In this document: in pieces, positions 1 through 6,179 of the stretch
How the letters are laid out: every line of letters starts with the position of its first letter
Numbering within the stretch: position 1 is the stretch's first letter
Source: an uncultured Bacteroides sp.
GTDB lineage: Bacteria; Bacteroidota; Bacteroidia; Bacteroidales; Bacteroidaceae
DNA: 6,669 bases
Direction: 5' to 3'
Assembly (NCBI RefSeq): GCF_902491285.1
Contig: NZ_CABUHK010000141.1
Coordinates: forward strand, 1-6,669
Made by a program: the position numbers and the translations under genes
The notes under the pieces: model-generated
Seen by the model: the letters and a program-made list of their open reading frames with translations, nothing else
The model's database searches: none
What the model was told of the DNA's origin: nothing

Positions 1-1308
1 GCACAAATTGAAGAACTGATTAAGTGGGGAGTGGACTTCGACAAAAACGAGAAAGGCGAATTCGACTTGCACCGCGAAGGAGGACACTCGGAATTCCGTA
101 TCCTTCACCACAAAGACAACACAGGAGCTGAAATACAGGACAGCCTGATCAAAGCCGTGCAACGGCATCCGAATATTACGGTAATCGAAAACCAGTTTGC
201 CATTGAGATCCTGACACAGCATCATCTGGGAGTAACCGTTACCCGCCAGACACCGGACATTAAATGTTACGGTGCTTATATCCTCGACCCGAAAACCGGA
301 AAAGTGGATACTTACCTTGCCAAAGTGACTTTGATGGCTACCGGCGGAGTAGGCGCCGTCTACAAAACGACTACCAATCCGCTAGTCGCTACCGGAGACG
401 GTATAGCCATGGTTTACCGTGCCAAAGGTACAGTGAAAGATATGGAATTTGTACAATTCCACCCCACCGCCCTCTATCATCCGGGCGACCGCCCCTCTTT
501 CCTGATTACGGAAGCAATGCGCGGCTACGGTGGCGTACTCCGCACCATGGATGGCAAGGAATTCATGCAGAAATATGACCCGCGTCTTTCGCTTGCCCCG
601 CGTGACATCGTGGCACGTGCCATTGACAACGAGATGAAGAATCGCGGAGACGACCATGTTTATCTGGACGTCACCCACAAAGACCCGGAAGAAACAAAGA
701 AGCATTTCCCCAATATCTACGAAAAATGCCTGAGCCTGGGCATCGACATCACTAAAGATTATATCCCGGTAGCTCCGGCCGCCCACTATCTCTGTGGCGG
801 TATCCTCGTAGACTTGAACGGACAGTCTTCCATCGAACGTCTTTACGCAGTAGGAGAGTGCTCTTGTACAGGACTGCACGGGGGAAACCGCCTGGCTTCA
901 AACTCACTGATAGAAGCCGTTGTTTATGCCGACGCAGCCGCCAAACATAGCTTGCAAGTCATAGACCGGTATTCCTACAACGAAGACATTCCCGAATGGA
1001 ACGATGAGGGAACCCGTTCTCCGGAAGAAATGGTACTCATCACGCAGAGCATGAAGGAAGTCAATCAGATTATGAGTACTTACGTGGGTATTGTCCGCAG
1101 CGACCTCCGCCTGAAACGTGCCTGGGATCGGCTGGATATTATCTACGAGGAGACTGAGAGCCTGTTCAAACGCAGCGTCGCTTCCAGAGAAATCTGTGAA
1201 TTGCGTAATATGGTGAATGTCGGTTATCTGATTATGCGCCAGGCAATGGAGCGCAAGGAAAGCCGCGGATTGCATTACACGATTGATTATCCTCACGCAA
1301 AGAAATAA
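1..1308 (+). CDS. nadB: L-aspartate oxidase, 3' part (start outside window)
   Basis: This FAD enzyme oxidises L-aspartate to iminoaspartate, which NadA condenses to quinolinate for NAD synthesis; fumarate or O2 accepts the electrons. The frame is open from base 1, and 435 residues are visible before the TAA. Numbered from base 1, the active-site motifs of the fumarate reductase/NadB flavoprotein family are present: HREGGHS (24-30), QFHPTAL with His154, LITEAMRG, APRDIVARAI with Arg201, AAHYLCGG with His262, and HGGNRLASNSL with Arg297. These match E. coli Glu121, His244, Arg290, His351 and Arg386 with a steady offset of about 90, so roughly the first 90 residues, including the N-terminal FAD-binding GxGxxG, lie upstream. 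HREGGHS and the HGGNRLASNS context favour NadB over SdhA/FrdA. A GTG at base 31 is internal and not a start. Oddity: a CSC triplet sits just before the TGLHGG motif. The identification is firm; O2 versus fumarate use cannot be read from the sequence. Confidence 0.95.
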   Translation, partial: AQIEELIKWGVDFDKNEKGEFDLHREGGHSEFRILHHKDNTGAEIQDSLIKAVQRHPNITVIENQFAIEILTQHHLGVTVTRQTPDIKCYGAYILDPKTGKVDTYLAKVTLMATGGVGAVYKTTTNPLVATGDGIAMVYRAKGTVKDMEFVQFHPTALYHPGDRPSFLITEAMRGYGGVLRTMDGKEFMQKYDPRLSLAPRDIVARAIDNEMKNRGDDHVYLDVTHKDPEETKKHFPNIYEKCLSLGIDITKDYIPVAPAAHYLCGGILVDLNGQSSIERLYAVGECSCTGLHGGNRLASNSLIEAVVYADAAAKHSLQVIDRYSYNEDIPEWNDEGTRSPEEMVLITQSMKEVNQIMSTYVGIVRSDLRLKRAWDRLDIIYEETESLFKRSVASREICELRNMVNVGYLIMRQAMERKESRGLHYTIDYPHAKK

Positions 1309-1309
1309 A

Positions 1310-1345
1310 AAAATGCCGCTTGCAAATGATTGCAAGCGGCATTTT
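1310..1345. terminator. Bidirectional terminator between nadB and rubrerythrin
   Basis: A perfect 16-bp inverted repeat (arms 1310-1325 and 1330-1345, loop ATGA) begins within two bases of the nadB stop codon. On the plus strand the stem ends in TTTTCTTT. On the minus strand it is followed by seven T residues (complement of 1307-1313). Both converging genes can therefore end here. The stem core GCCGCTTGCAA is GC-rich enough for intrinsic termination. Confidence 0.92.
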
Positions 1346-1373
1346 CTTTATCCAGTTAATCTATGGAGGTAGA

Positions 1374-1952
1374 TTAATAATTTTCTTTCTTCACTTCGAA
1401 GTATGCTTGCGGATGCAGACATGCCGGACAAACTTCAGGAGCTTCCTTACCTACGGTAATATAACCGCAGTTACGGCATTGCCATACTACTTCGCCTTCT
1501 TTAGCGAATACTGTCATATTCTCGATATTGTTCACAAAAGCCAGATATCTTTCTTCGTGACCTTTTTCAGCGATAGAAATGTTGCGGTACATCGCAGCAA
1601 TCATCGGGAAACCTTCCTGTTCTGCCACATCTGCAAAGTGAGGATAATCCAGTGACCATTCTTCATGTTCACCTGCTGCTGCGGCACGAAGATTTTCGAG
1701 TGTAGTACCGATTACACCAGCCGGATAGCTGGCGGTAATTTCAACCATACCGCCTTCCAGGAACTTAAACATACGTTTTGCATGTTCTTTTTCCTGATCA
1801 GCCGTTTCTGTGAAAATTGCAGAAATTTGTTCGTAACCTTCTTTTTTAGCCACACTTGCAAAATAAGTGTAACGCATTCTTGCCTGTGATTCTCCTGCGA
1901 ATGAAGTCAACAGATTCTTCTCTGTCTGAGTTCCTTTAATGCTCTTAGCCAT
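1374..1952 (-). CDS. rbr: Rubrerythrin (diiron peroxidase with rubredoxin domain)
   Basis: Cytoplasmic non-haem iron protein that reduces H2O2 to water with electrons from NAD(P)H-dependent donors, a main peroxide defence of anaerobes. The 192 residues match the usual length. The N-terminal ferritin-like four-helix domain (about 1-140) carries all expected diiron ligands: Glu21 in AGESQAR, Glu54 and His57 in DQEKEHAKR, Glu95 and Glu98 in GEHEEW, and Glu129 and His132 in AEKGHEERY. The C-terminal rubredoxin-like domain (about 155-192) has the Fe(Cys)4 pairs C159-x2-C162 and C175-x2-C178. This is the classical order (diiron domain, then rubredoxin), not reverse rubrerythrin. The ATG at 1952-1950 gives the standard MAKSIKGTQTEKNLL start and has an AT-rich leader with no clear Shine-Dalgarno site, as is usual in Bacteroidota. 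It converges on nadB and diverges from the SulP gene, so it is probably monocistronic. No operator for an oxidative-stress regulator could be identified with confidence. Confidence 0.96.
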   Translation of the reverse strand: MAKSIKGTQTEKNLLTSFAGESQARMRYTYFASVAKKEGYEQISAIFTETADQEKEHAKRMFKFLEGGMVEITASYPAGVIGTTLENLRAAAAGEHEEWSLDYPHFADVAEQEGFPMIAAMYRNISIAEKGHEERYLAFVNNIENMTVFAKEGEVVWQCRNCGYITVGKEAPEVCPACLHPQAYFEVKKENY

Positions 1953-2012
1953 AATCTATATATATTTTAAATTGGTGATTACCGAACGTAACTTGTCGTA
2001 CTATTTACAACG

Positions 2013-2020
2013 CAAATATA
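2013..2020 (-). promoter_or_regulatory. Candidate -7 element of rubrerythrin promoter
   Basis: On the minus strand these bases read TATATTTG, an exact fit to the Bacteroides -7 consensus TAnnTTTG. A transcript starting about 7 nt downstream would have a leader of roughly 50-55 nt before the rubrerythrin ATG at 1952. The -33 box is weak: no TTTG lies at the usual 19-21 nt spacing, only a TTTATTG about 13-17 nt upstream. Confidence 0.5.
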
Positions 2021-2139
2021 AGCGAATTGTTCGCAATAAACTGTCTTTTCTTTATAAATAAAAACTATCAGGACATTGATGAAATCTATCAACAGACAAA
2101 TAATATGCTGGATAACATACTTATTTCGATTATTTTATA

Positions 2140-2147
2140 TAATTTTG
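2140..2147 (+). promoter_or_regulatory. Candidate -7 element of SulP promoter
   Basis: TAATTTTG fits the Bacteroides TAnnTTTG consensus and lies 51 bp before the SulP ATG. A second, one-base-short match (TACTTTG, 2155-2161) lies just downstream and could be used instead. Neither has a convincing TTTG at -33. The upstream bases are very AT-rich (2121-2140). Confidence 0.4.
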
Positions 2148-2166
2148 CAACCTCTACTTTGCAAAA
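2143..2166. repeat. Inverted repeat overlapping SulP promoter
   Basis: TTTTGCA (2143-2149) and TGCAAAA (2160-2166) are perfect 7-base inverted halves, 10 bases apart. The left half overlaps the proposed -7 box and the right half would fall at the start of the transcript. The centre spacing (17 bp) is somewhat longer than two helical turns usually give, and part of the similarity may come from the TTTGC bias of Bacteroides promoters. It is a possible operator and no more than that. Confidence 0.35.
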
Positions 2167-2198
2167 GGAACGGATTACACGTATAACAACTCATAAAA

Positions 2199-3878
2199 AT
2201 GAAGCTATTTGAATTTAAACCCAAACTGGTTTCTTGTCTAAAGAATTATTCAAAAGAAACATTTATGGCGGATCTGATGGCCGGTATCATCGTAGGTATC
2301 GTGGCACTTCCATTGGCTATCGCCTTCGGTATCGCTTCGGGAGTATCGCCCGAAAAAGGTATTATCACTGCCATCATCGCCGGATTTATCATCTCCCTGA
2401 TGGGCGGAAGCAAAGTCCAGATCGGTGGTCCGACGGGAGCTTTCATCGTTATCATCTACGGCATCATCCAGCAATATGGAGAAGCCGGACTGATTGTAGC
2501 CACGCTTATGGCGGGCGTTCTTCTTGTATTACTAGGAGTGTTCAAACTCGGGGCAGTCATCAAGTTCATCCCTTATCCTATCATTGTCGGATTTACCAGT
2601 GGTATCGCCGTCACCATTTTCACTACCCAGATTGCCGATATCTTCGGTTTATCCTTCGGAGATGAGAAAGTTCCGGGAGATTTTGTAGGCAAGTGGATGA
2701 TTTATTTCCGTCATTTCGATACAATCAACTGGTGGAACACCATTGTTAGTATTGTCAGCATTATCATCATTGCCATTACTCCCAAGTTCTCAAAGAAAAT
2801 CCCCGGTTCATTGATAGCAATTGTTGTTGTCACTGCCGCCGTTTATCTGATGAAGACTTTCGGCGGAATCGACTGTATCCAGACGATAGGCGACCGCTTC
2901 ACTATCAAATCAGAATTACCCGATGCCGTTGTACCTGCCTTGGACTGGGAAGCTATCAGAGAATTGTTCCCGGTAGCTATCACTATTGCCGTATTGGGTG
3001 CTATCGAATCATTGCTATCTGCCACCGTAGCCGACGGTGTGATTGGCGACCGGCACGACTCCAACACGGAACTTATCGCACAGGGCGCGGCAAATATAGT
3101 AGCTCCTTTGTTCGGCGGCATCCCCGCTACCGGAGCTATCGCCCGTACCATGACGAATATCAACAATGGCGGCAAGACACCGATAGCCGGCATTATCCAT
3201 GCGGTAGTTCTGCTCCTGATTCTGCTTTTCCTGATGCCGTTGGCGCAATATATCCCGATGGCATGTCTTGCCGGCGTGTTAGTCATTGTATCTTATAATA
3301 TGAGCGGCTGGCGTGTATTCAAGGCTTTATTGAAAAATCCGAAATCAGATGTCACCGTCCTGCTTATCACTTTCTTCCTTACGGTCATCTTCGACTTGAC
3401 CGTTGCCATCGAAGTAGGATTAGTCATTGCCTGCGTGCTCTTTATGAAGCGTGTCATGGAGACGACCGAGATTTCCGTAATCACGGACGAGATTGACCCG
3501 AATAAAGAATCGGACATTACCATACACGAAGAAAACCTGATGATTCCCAAAGGCATAGAGGTATACGAAATCAACGGCCCTTATTTCTTCGGCATTGCTA
3601 CCAAATTTGAAGAAACAATGGCACAATTGGGTGACCGTCCGAAAGTACGTATCATCCGTATGCGGAAAGTCCCGTTCATTGATTCTACGGGTATTCACAA
3701 CCTGACTGTGCTTTGTGAAATGTCGCAGAAAGAAAAGATTACCGTTATTCTTTCCGGTGTAAACGATAAGGTACATAAAGTACTGGAAAAATCAGGTTTC
3801 TATGAATTGCTGGGAAAAGATAATATCTGTCCGAACATTAATGTGGCGTTGGAAAGAGCGGAAAGCATTATGAAATAG
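2199..3878 (+). CDS. SulP/SLC26-family anion transporter with STAS domain (DauA-like)
   Basis: Inner-membrane transporter of 559 residues. The membrane part (about 20-430) has the many hydrophobic segments of the SLC26 14-helix, 7+7 inverted-repeat fold. Family motifs seen are LPLAIAFGIASGVSP near the first helices, GGSKVQIGGPTGAF (69-82), the PxxxGFTSGI segment, AIESLL with Glu270, and FGGIPATGAIART. A cytoplasmic STAS domain follows (about 451-555), with the DSTG motif at 495-498. Order, length and motif wording are closest to E. coli DauA (YchM), a C4-dicarboxylate transporter. Other SulP members carry sulfate or bicarbonate, so the substrate is open. No carbonic anhydrase or sulfate-assimilation gene adjoins it. 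The ATG at 2199 follows an A-rich stretch (CATAAAA) typical of Bacteroides; an AAAGGA at 2164-2169 is too far upstream to serve as its ribosome site. It looks monocistronic, divergent from rubrerythrin and convergent with the lipoprotein operon on the right. Confidence 0.93.
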   Translation: MKLFEFKPKLVSCLKNYSKETFMADLMAGIIVGIVALPLAIAFGIASGVSPEKGIITAIIAGFIISLMGGSKVQIGGPTGAFIVIIYGIIQQYGEAGLIVATLMAGVLLVLLGVFKLGAVIKFIPYPIIVGFTSGIAVTIFTTQIADIFGLSFGDEKVPGDFVGKWMIYFRHFDTINWWNTIVSIVSIIIIAITPKFSKKIPGSLIAIVVVTAAVYLMKTFGGIDCIQTIGDRFTIKSELPDAVVPALDWEAIRELFPVAITIAVLGAIESLLSATVADGVIGDRHDSNTELIAQGAANIVAPLFGGIPATGAIARTMTNINNGGKTPIAGIIHAVVLLLILLFLMPLAQYIPMACLAGVLVIVSYNMSGWRVFKALLKNPKSDVTVLLITFFLTVIFDLTVAIEVGLVIACVLFMKRVMETTEISVITDEIDPNKESDITIHEENLMIPKGIEVYEINGPYFFGIATKFEETMAQLGDRPKVRIIRMRKVPFIDSTGIHNLTVLCEMSQKEKITVILSGVNDKVHKVLEKSGFYELLGKDNICPNINVALERAESIMK

Positions 3879-3910
3879 TACAGATTGGAAAAGAGAGAAC
3901 ACTTCGAATA

Positions 3911-3952
3911 TTTTCTCATCTCGATGAGTGTTTTTCTCATAACATTGAGAAA
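3911..3952 (+). terminator. Alternating small hairpins, possible SulP terminator
   Basis: About 35 bp after the SulP stop lies CTCATC-TC-GATGAG (3915-3928), followed by TGTTTTTCT, a weak intrinsic-terminator shape. A second stem, TTTCTCA (3933-3939) with TGAGAAA (3946-3952), has a 6-nt loop. The middle ATGAG (3924-3928) can also pair with CTCAT (3936-3940), so the stems exclude one another. TTTTCTCAT occurs twice (3911-3919, 3932-3940). Stems are short and AT-rich, so strength is doubtful. Confidence 0.4.
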
Positions 3953-4027
3953 TGTTTGAGTTCCTCACATTCCTTTAAACTCTGAAAAAGGAGACAGGTT
4001 GGCCGTTTTATAACCCTTATCCGAAAA

Positions 4028-4095
4028 AATCCCCCGCTATATGAAAGGCTTTTATGTACTTCTCAAAACAAAAAGCTTTCATATAGCGGGAGATT
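4028..4095 (-). terminator. Large hairpin terminating the lipoprotein operon
   Basis: A perfect 15-bp core (4033-4047 with 4076-4090, CCCGCTATATGAAAG) is extended inward by CTTTT/AAAAG (4049-4053, 4071-4075) past a bulged G4048. It is extended outward by four further pairs past one C/A mismatch. The loop is 17 nt. On the minus strand it is followed by ATTTTTTC, a good T-run 26 bp after the stop of the fimbrillin-like gene. On the plus strand only a broken T-tract (GATTCTATTTAT) follows, so it is mainly a leftward terminator, with weaker action on SulP transcripts. Confidence 0.85.
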
Positions 4096-4121
4096 CTATT
4101 TATAATCCCGACAGGAAAAGA

Positions 4122-6149
4122 TTAACGATTCTCCGTATCTTTCATACAACGTACGGAAAAAGCATGAGAACGCCCCGCGGAATGAGTCCATGTTTTATCT
4201 GCCGATTTATAATATATGGCACTGCCACCCTGGTCTTTATCATTTCCGTAGTTGGTAGCAGGTGAGTTCGACCAATAACAAGCGGCAGTTGTAGAATTAT
4301 TTGTGGTACGGTCTGACGGATTAGATCCCCAGCGGGCACCTGCTAACGGCCAATAAGCATAGTTCGTACCGTCATAACAGTATCTTATCACTCCGATACT
4401 CGTTTGCTTCACATACTCGCCGCTCTTTTCCACCTCTGCCAGTACTCCCGGAGATACCACACGGTAACCTTTCGGACAAGGGTCATAGATAGATTTATGA
4501 CCGTCAGACGGATTATTAAAAGTATTAGATTCGTTCGGATTTCCCCAAAAATCATCCTTGCGGTCAGTACGTGCACCTGTCCATGCTCCCAAATACCAGT
4601 CGGACTTTGTATTATCCACTGTCGCAGTATAAAGCAACTCACGGGGATGTTCTATGGAGAAGCGCACACTCGTAGCCTCTGTAGGTATCGAGTAATAACC
4701 ATTTGCTCCCCAGCCGAACGGAGTAGGACGTCCCCATTGGAAATAAACTCCATTCGTCTTCCAGTTATCTTCTACCGTATATGTACCCAAATTACGATCT
4801 TGGACAATATAACCGGTATTCCCGTAAGCATGTTCTGCCGGAACAGGCGTCATCCATACAATAAAGCTCCATATAACAGTCGAGCGGTCTTCTCCATAAA
4901 TCGCTACCTGACCGCAACCACCATCATAACCATTCGAAATTTTATAAGAATTGACCGTAATATTATAATCACTGCTTACCGGAGAAATATCCGTTGTAGA
5001 CCCATTGACACCAACCATCTTATGACCGTTGTTCAAATCACAGTTGAAAATAGTTCCGGCATATTTTGGTTCTTCCACTTCCATAAAGTTACCACGCGCC
5101 TTTACACTAATCGTATTGTTCACACCGGAAGAAGAAATAGTAGTCATTATACAGTTTGACTCGCCATATGCCCATCCTCCGACTAGCAAACGTGTCTCCA
5201 CGGGCTCATACCATTCACATGAGTTATCCGAAAGTTTCAGGTCGTTGATGGCAATGACATTGACAGCATTTGCCTGTAACGATTTACCTTCTTTCAAGAT
5301 AGGGATGGTAACTGTCGTCTGATTATCACCTTCCAGAGTGACAACGATGTAGACCTGCTTATCTTTCAATTCTGCCGGATACGTGGTCAGATAGACCTCC
5401 TGAGTAGTGGCAAGTAGTTCGGGAACGGCTAAAGAAACAGTTGCATACGGTTTATTTTCCGAACCAAAAGTCAGTTCGTCCGTATCCAGATTGGCAGTAA
5501 ACGTACCGGAAAGAGGTGTCCGGGTATCCTTATCATATAAAGACACACTTTTCAGTTTATAAGTAGAAAGCTCCTGTGAAGAAATGCTGAATTTCACATA
5601 CGCCATTGGATGCCTCAGAGAAAACTGTGCAGATTTACTTGTACTGTTCACTGTCGTTGTTGCATAGGCAAAACCATATTTACCGATATGATGACTATCC
5701 CCGGGCTTGCTCTGCTCCTGTTCAGTAGCGAGAGAAGCGGTAATCTTATTACCCTCGTCCGCCAGTTTCGTACTTGCTTTATAAGGATAATAGACAAGAA
5801 TCTTCGTTTCTCCCTCTTTCGCAGGATTTACACCTTCCGCTGTAAAAACACCGGAGTTCTGTCCGACAGATTCGTCGCTCAACAAAGCCTCCACATTATC
5901 TATATCCGCCCCTTCGGTGCGGGAAAAAAGTCCGAGAGCATCCCCGTCACTCCAAAGTACCGGATAGATATCTCCCGTCTTATCACCAATAGAAGTACGT
6001 GTCCGGGCCGAAGTAAGCCCTATCAACGTGAATTGCGACTCTTCCAACAGTTCTTTATTCCCGTCAGACGAAAAGATATCCTCTTGCGTGCAGCCCGTCA
6101 TTGCCAAAGCCACTACGCAGACTGCTAATAATATATTTTTCATATTCAT
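4122..6149 (-). CDS. Fimbrillin-family lipoprotein with C-terminal FISUMP-like domain
   Basis: Predicted surface lipoprotein of 675 residues. Residues 1-20 form a signal peptide ending in the lipobox LAMTGC (Cys20), followed by acidic TQED. Residues about 38-305 resemble the Mfa-like/fimbrillin family: a first beta strand, then RTRTSIGD (49-56) and the hallmark VLWSDGDALGLFS (64-76), then beta-rich sequence. Residues about 311-445 form a middle beta domain of the kind often preceding FISUMP domains (SNCIMTT, VIWSFIVWMT). Residues about 451-671 match the Fibrobacter succinogenes major paralogous (FISUMP) pattern: QDRNLGTY at Asp451, YFQWGRP, YDPCPKGYRV with Cys558, WPLAGARWG, CYWSNSP and the terminal SVRCMKD with Cys668. 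Two in-frame ATGs, 6149 and 6143, are possible; the second gives a plain MKNILL signal peptide. It lies 30 bp after the small lipoprotein gene and probably shares its transcript. It is likely a type V pilus-related anchor, tip or adhesin; the role is inferred from domains alone. Confidence 0.85.
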   Translation of the reverse strand: MNMKNILLAVCVVALAMTGCTQEDIFSSDGNKELLEESQFTLIGLTSARTRTSIGDKTGDIYPVLWSDGDALGLFSRTEGADIDNVEALLSDESVGQNSGVFTAEGVNPAKEGETKILVYYPYKASTKLADEGNKITASLATEQEQSKPGDSHHIGKYGFAYATTTVNSTSKSAQFSLRHPMAYVKFSISSQELSTYKLKSVSLYDKDTRTPLSGTFTANLDTDELTFGSENKPYATVSLAVPELLATTQEVYLTTYPAELKDKQVYIVVTLEGDNQTTVTIPILKEGKSLQANAVNVIAINDLKLSDNSCEWYEPVETRLLVGGWAYGESNCIMTTISSSGVNNTISVKARGNFMEVEEPKYAGTIFNCDLNNGHKMVGVNGSTTDISPVSSDYNITVNSYKISNGYDGGCGQVAIYGEDRSTVIWSFIVWMTPVPAEHAYGNTGYIVQDRNLGTYTVEDNWKTNGVYFQWGRPTPFGWGANGYYSIPTEATSVRFSIEHPRELLYTATVDNTKSDWYLGAWTGARTDRKDDFWGNPNESNTFNNPSDGHKSIYDPCPKGYRVVSPGVLAEVEKSGEYVKQTSIGVIRYCYDGTNYAYWPLAGARWGSNPSDRTTNNSTTAACYWSNSPATNYGNDKDQGGSAIYYKSADKTWTHSAGRSHAFSVRCMKDTENR

Positions 6150-6179
6150 GTATTCTTTTGAAGTTACACCATTTCTTAC

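Larger units (their letters stand above)
1953..2198. other. Divergent intergenic promoter region
   Basis: This 246-bp AT-rich stretch separates the starts of rubrerythrin (leftward) and the SulP transporter (rightward). It holds at least one TAnnTTTG-type -7 element in each direction and a short inverted repeat near the SulP side. The weak open frame inside it looks accidental. No structured RNA was recognised. Confidence 0.7.
3879..4121. other. Gene-free convergent intergenic region
   Basis: This stretch lies between the convergent stops of the SulP gene and the fimbrillin-like gene. It holds the alternating small hairpins on the left and the large hairpin at 4028-4095 on the right. Between them (about 3953-4027) I see no gene. 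An AAAAAGGAGA at 3985-3994 resembles a ribosome site, but no start codon follows at a useful distance. Confidence 0.75.

Noticed and set aside
382..879. Open frame of 165 codons antisense to nadB
   Set aside because: It lies entirely within the conserved nadB reading frame and has no recognisable features of its own.
2027..2212. Open frame of 61 codons on the plus strand before the SulP gene
   Set aside because: It begins inside the divergent promoter region, has no family signature, is of low-complexity AT-rich composition and overlaps the SulP start out of frame.
2843..3286. Open frame of 147 codons antisense to the SulP gene
   Set aside because: It is the shadow of transmembrane coding sequence with an alternating hydrophobic pattern, with no separate promoter or start signal.
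4041..4265. Open frame of 74 codons on the plus strand starting in the large hairpin
   Set aside because: Its start lies in the terminator stem, the only ribosome-site-like sequence is about 47 bp upstream, and most of it is antisense to the well-supported fimbrillin-like gene.
4311..4515. Near-repeated CTGACGGATTA / CAGACGGATTA motifs in the fimbrillin-like gene
   Set aside because: They encode NPSD in two places of the FISUMP region, and similar short runs are expected from shared codons. There is no regular spacing or array.
4404..5159. Open frame of 251 codons antisense to the fimbrillin-like gene
   Set aside because: The translation is rich in Arg, Ile, Thr and His with no domain pattern, as expected for the shadow of a beta-rich coding gene. 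The opposite strand has clear domains, a lipobox and a terminator.
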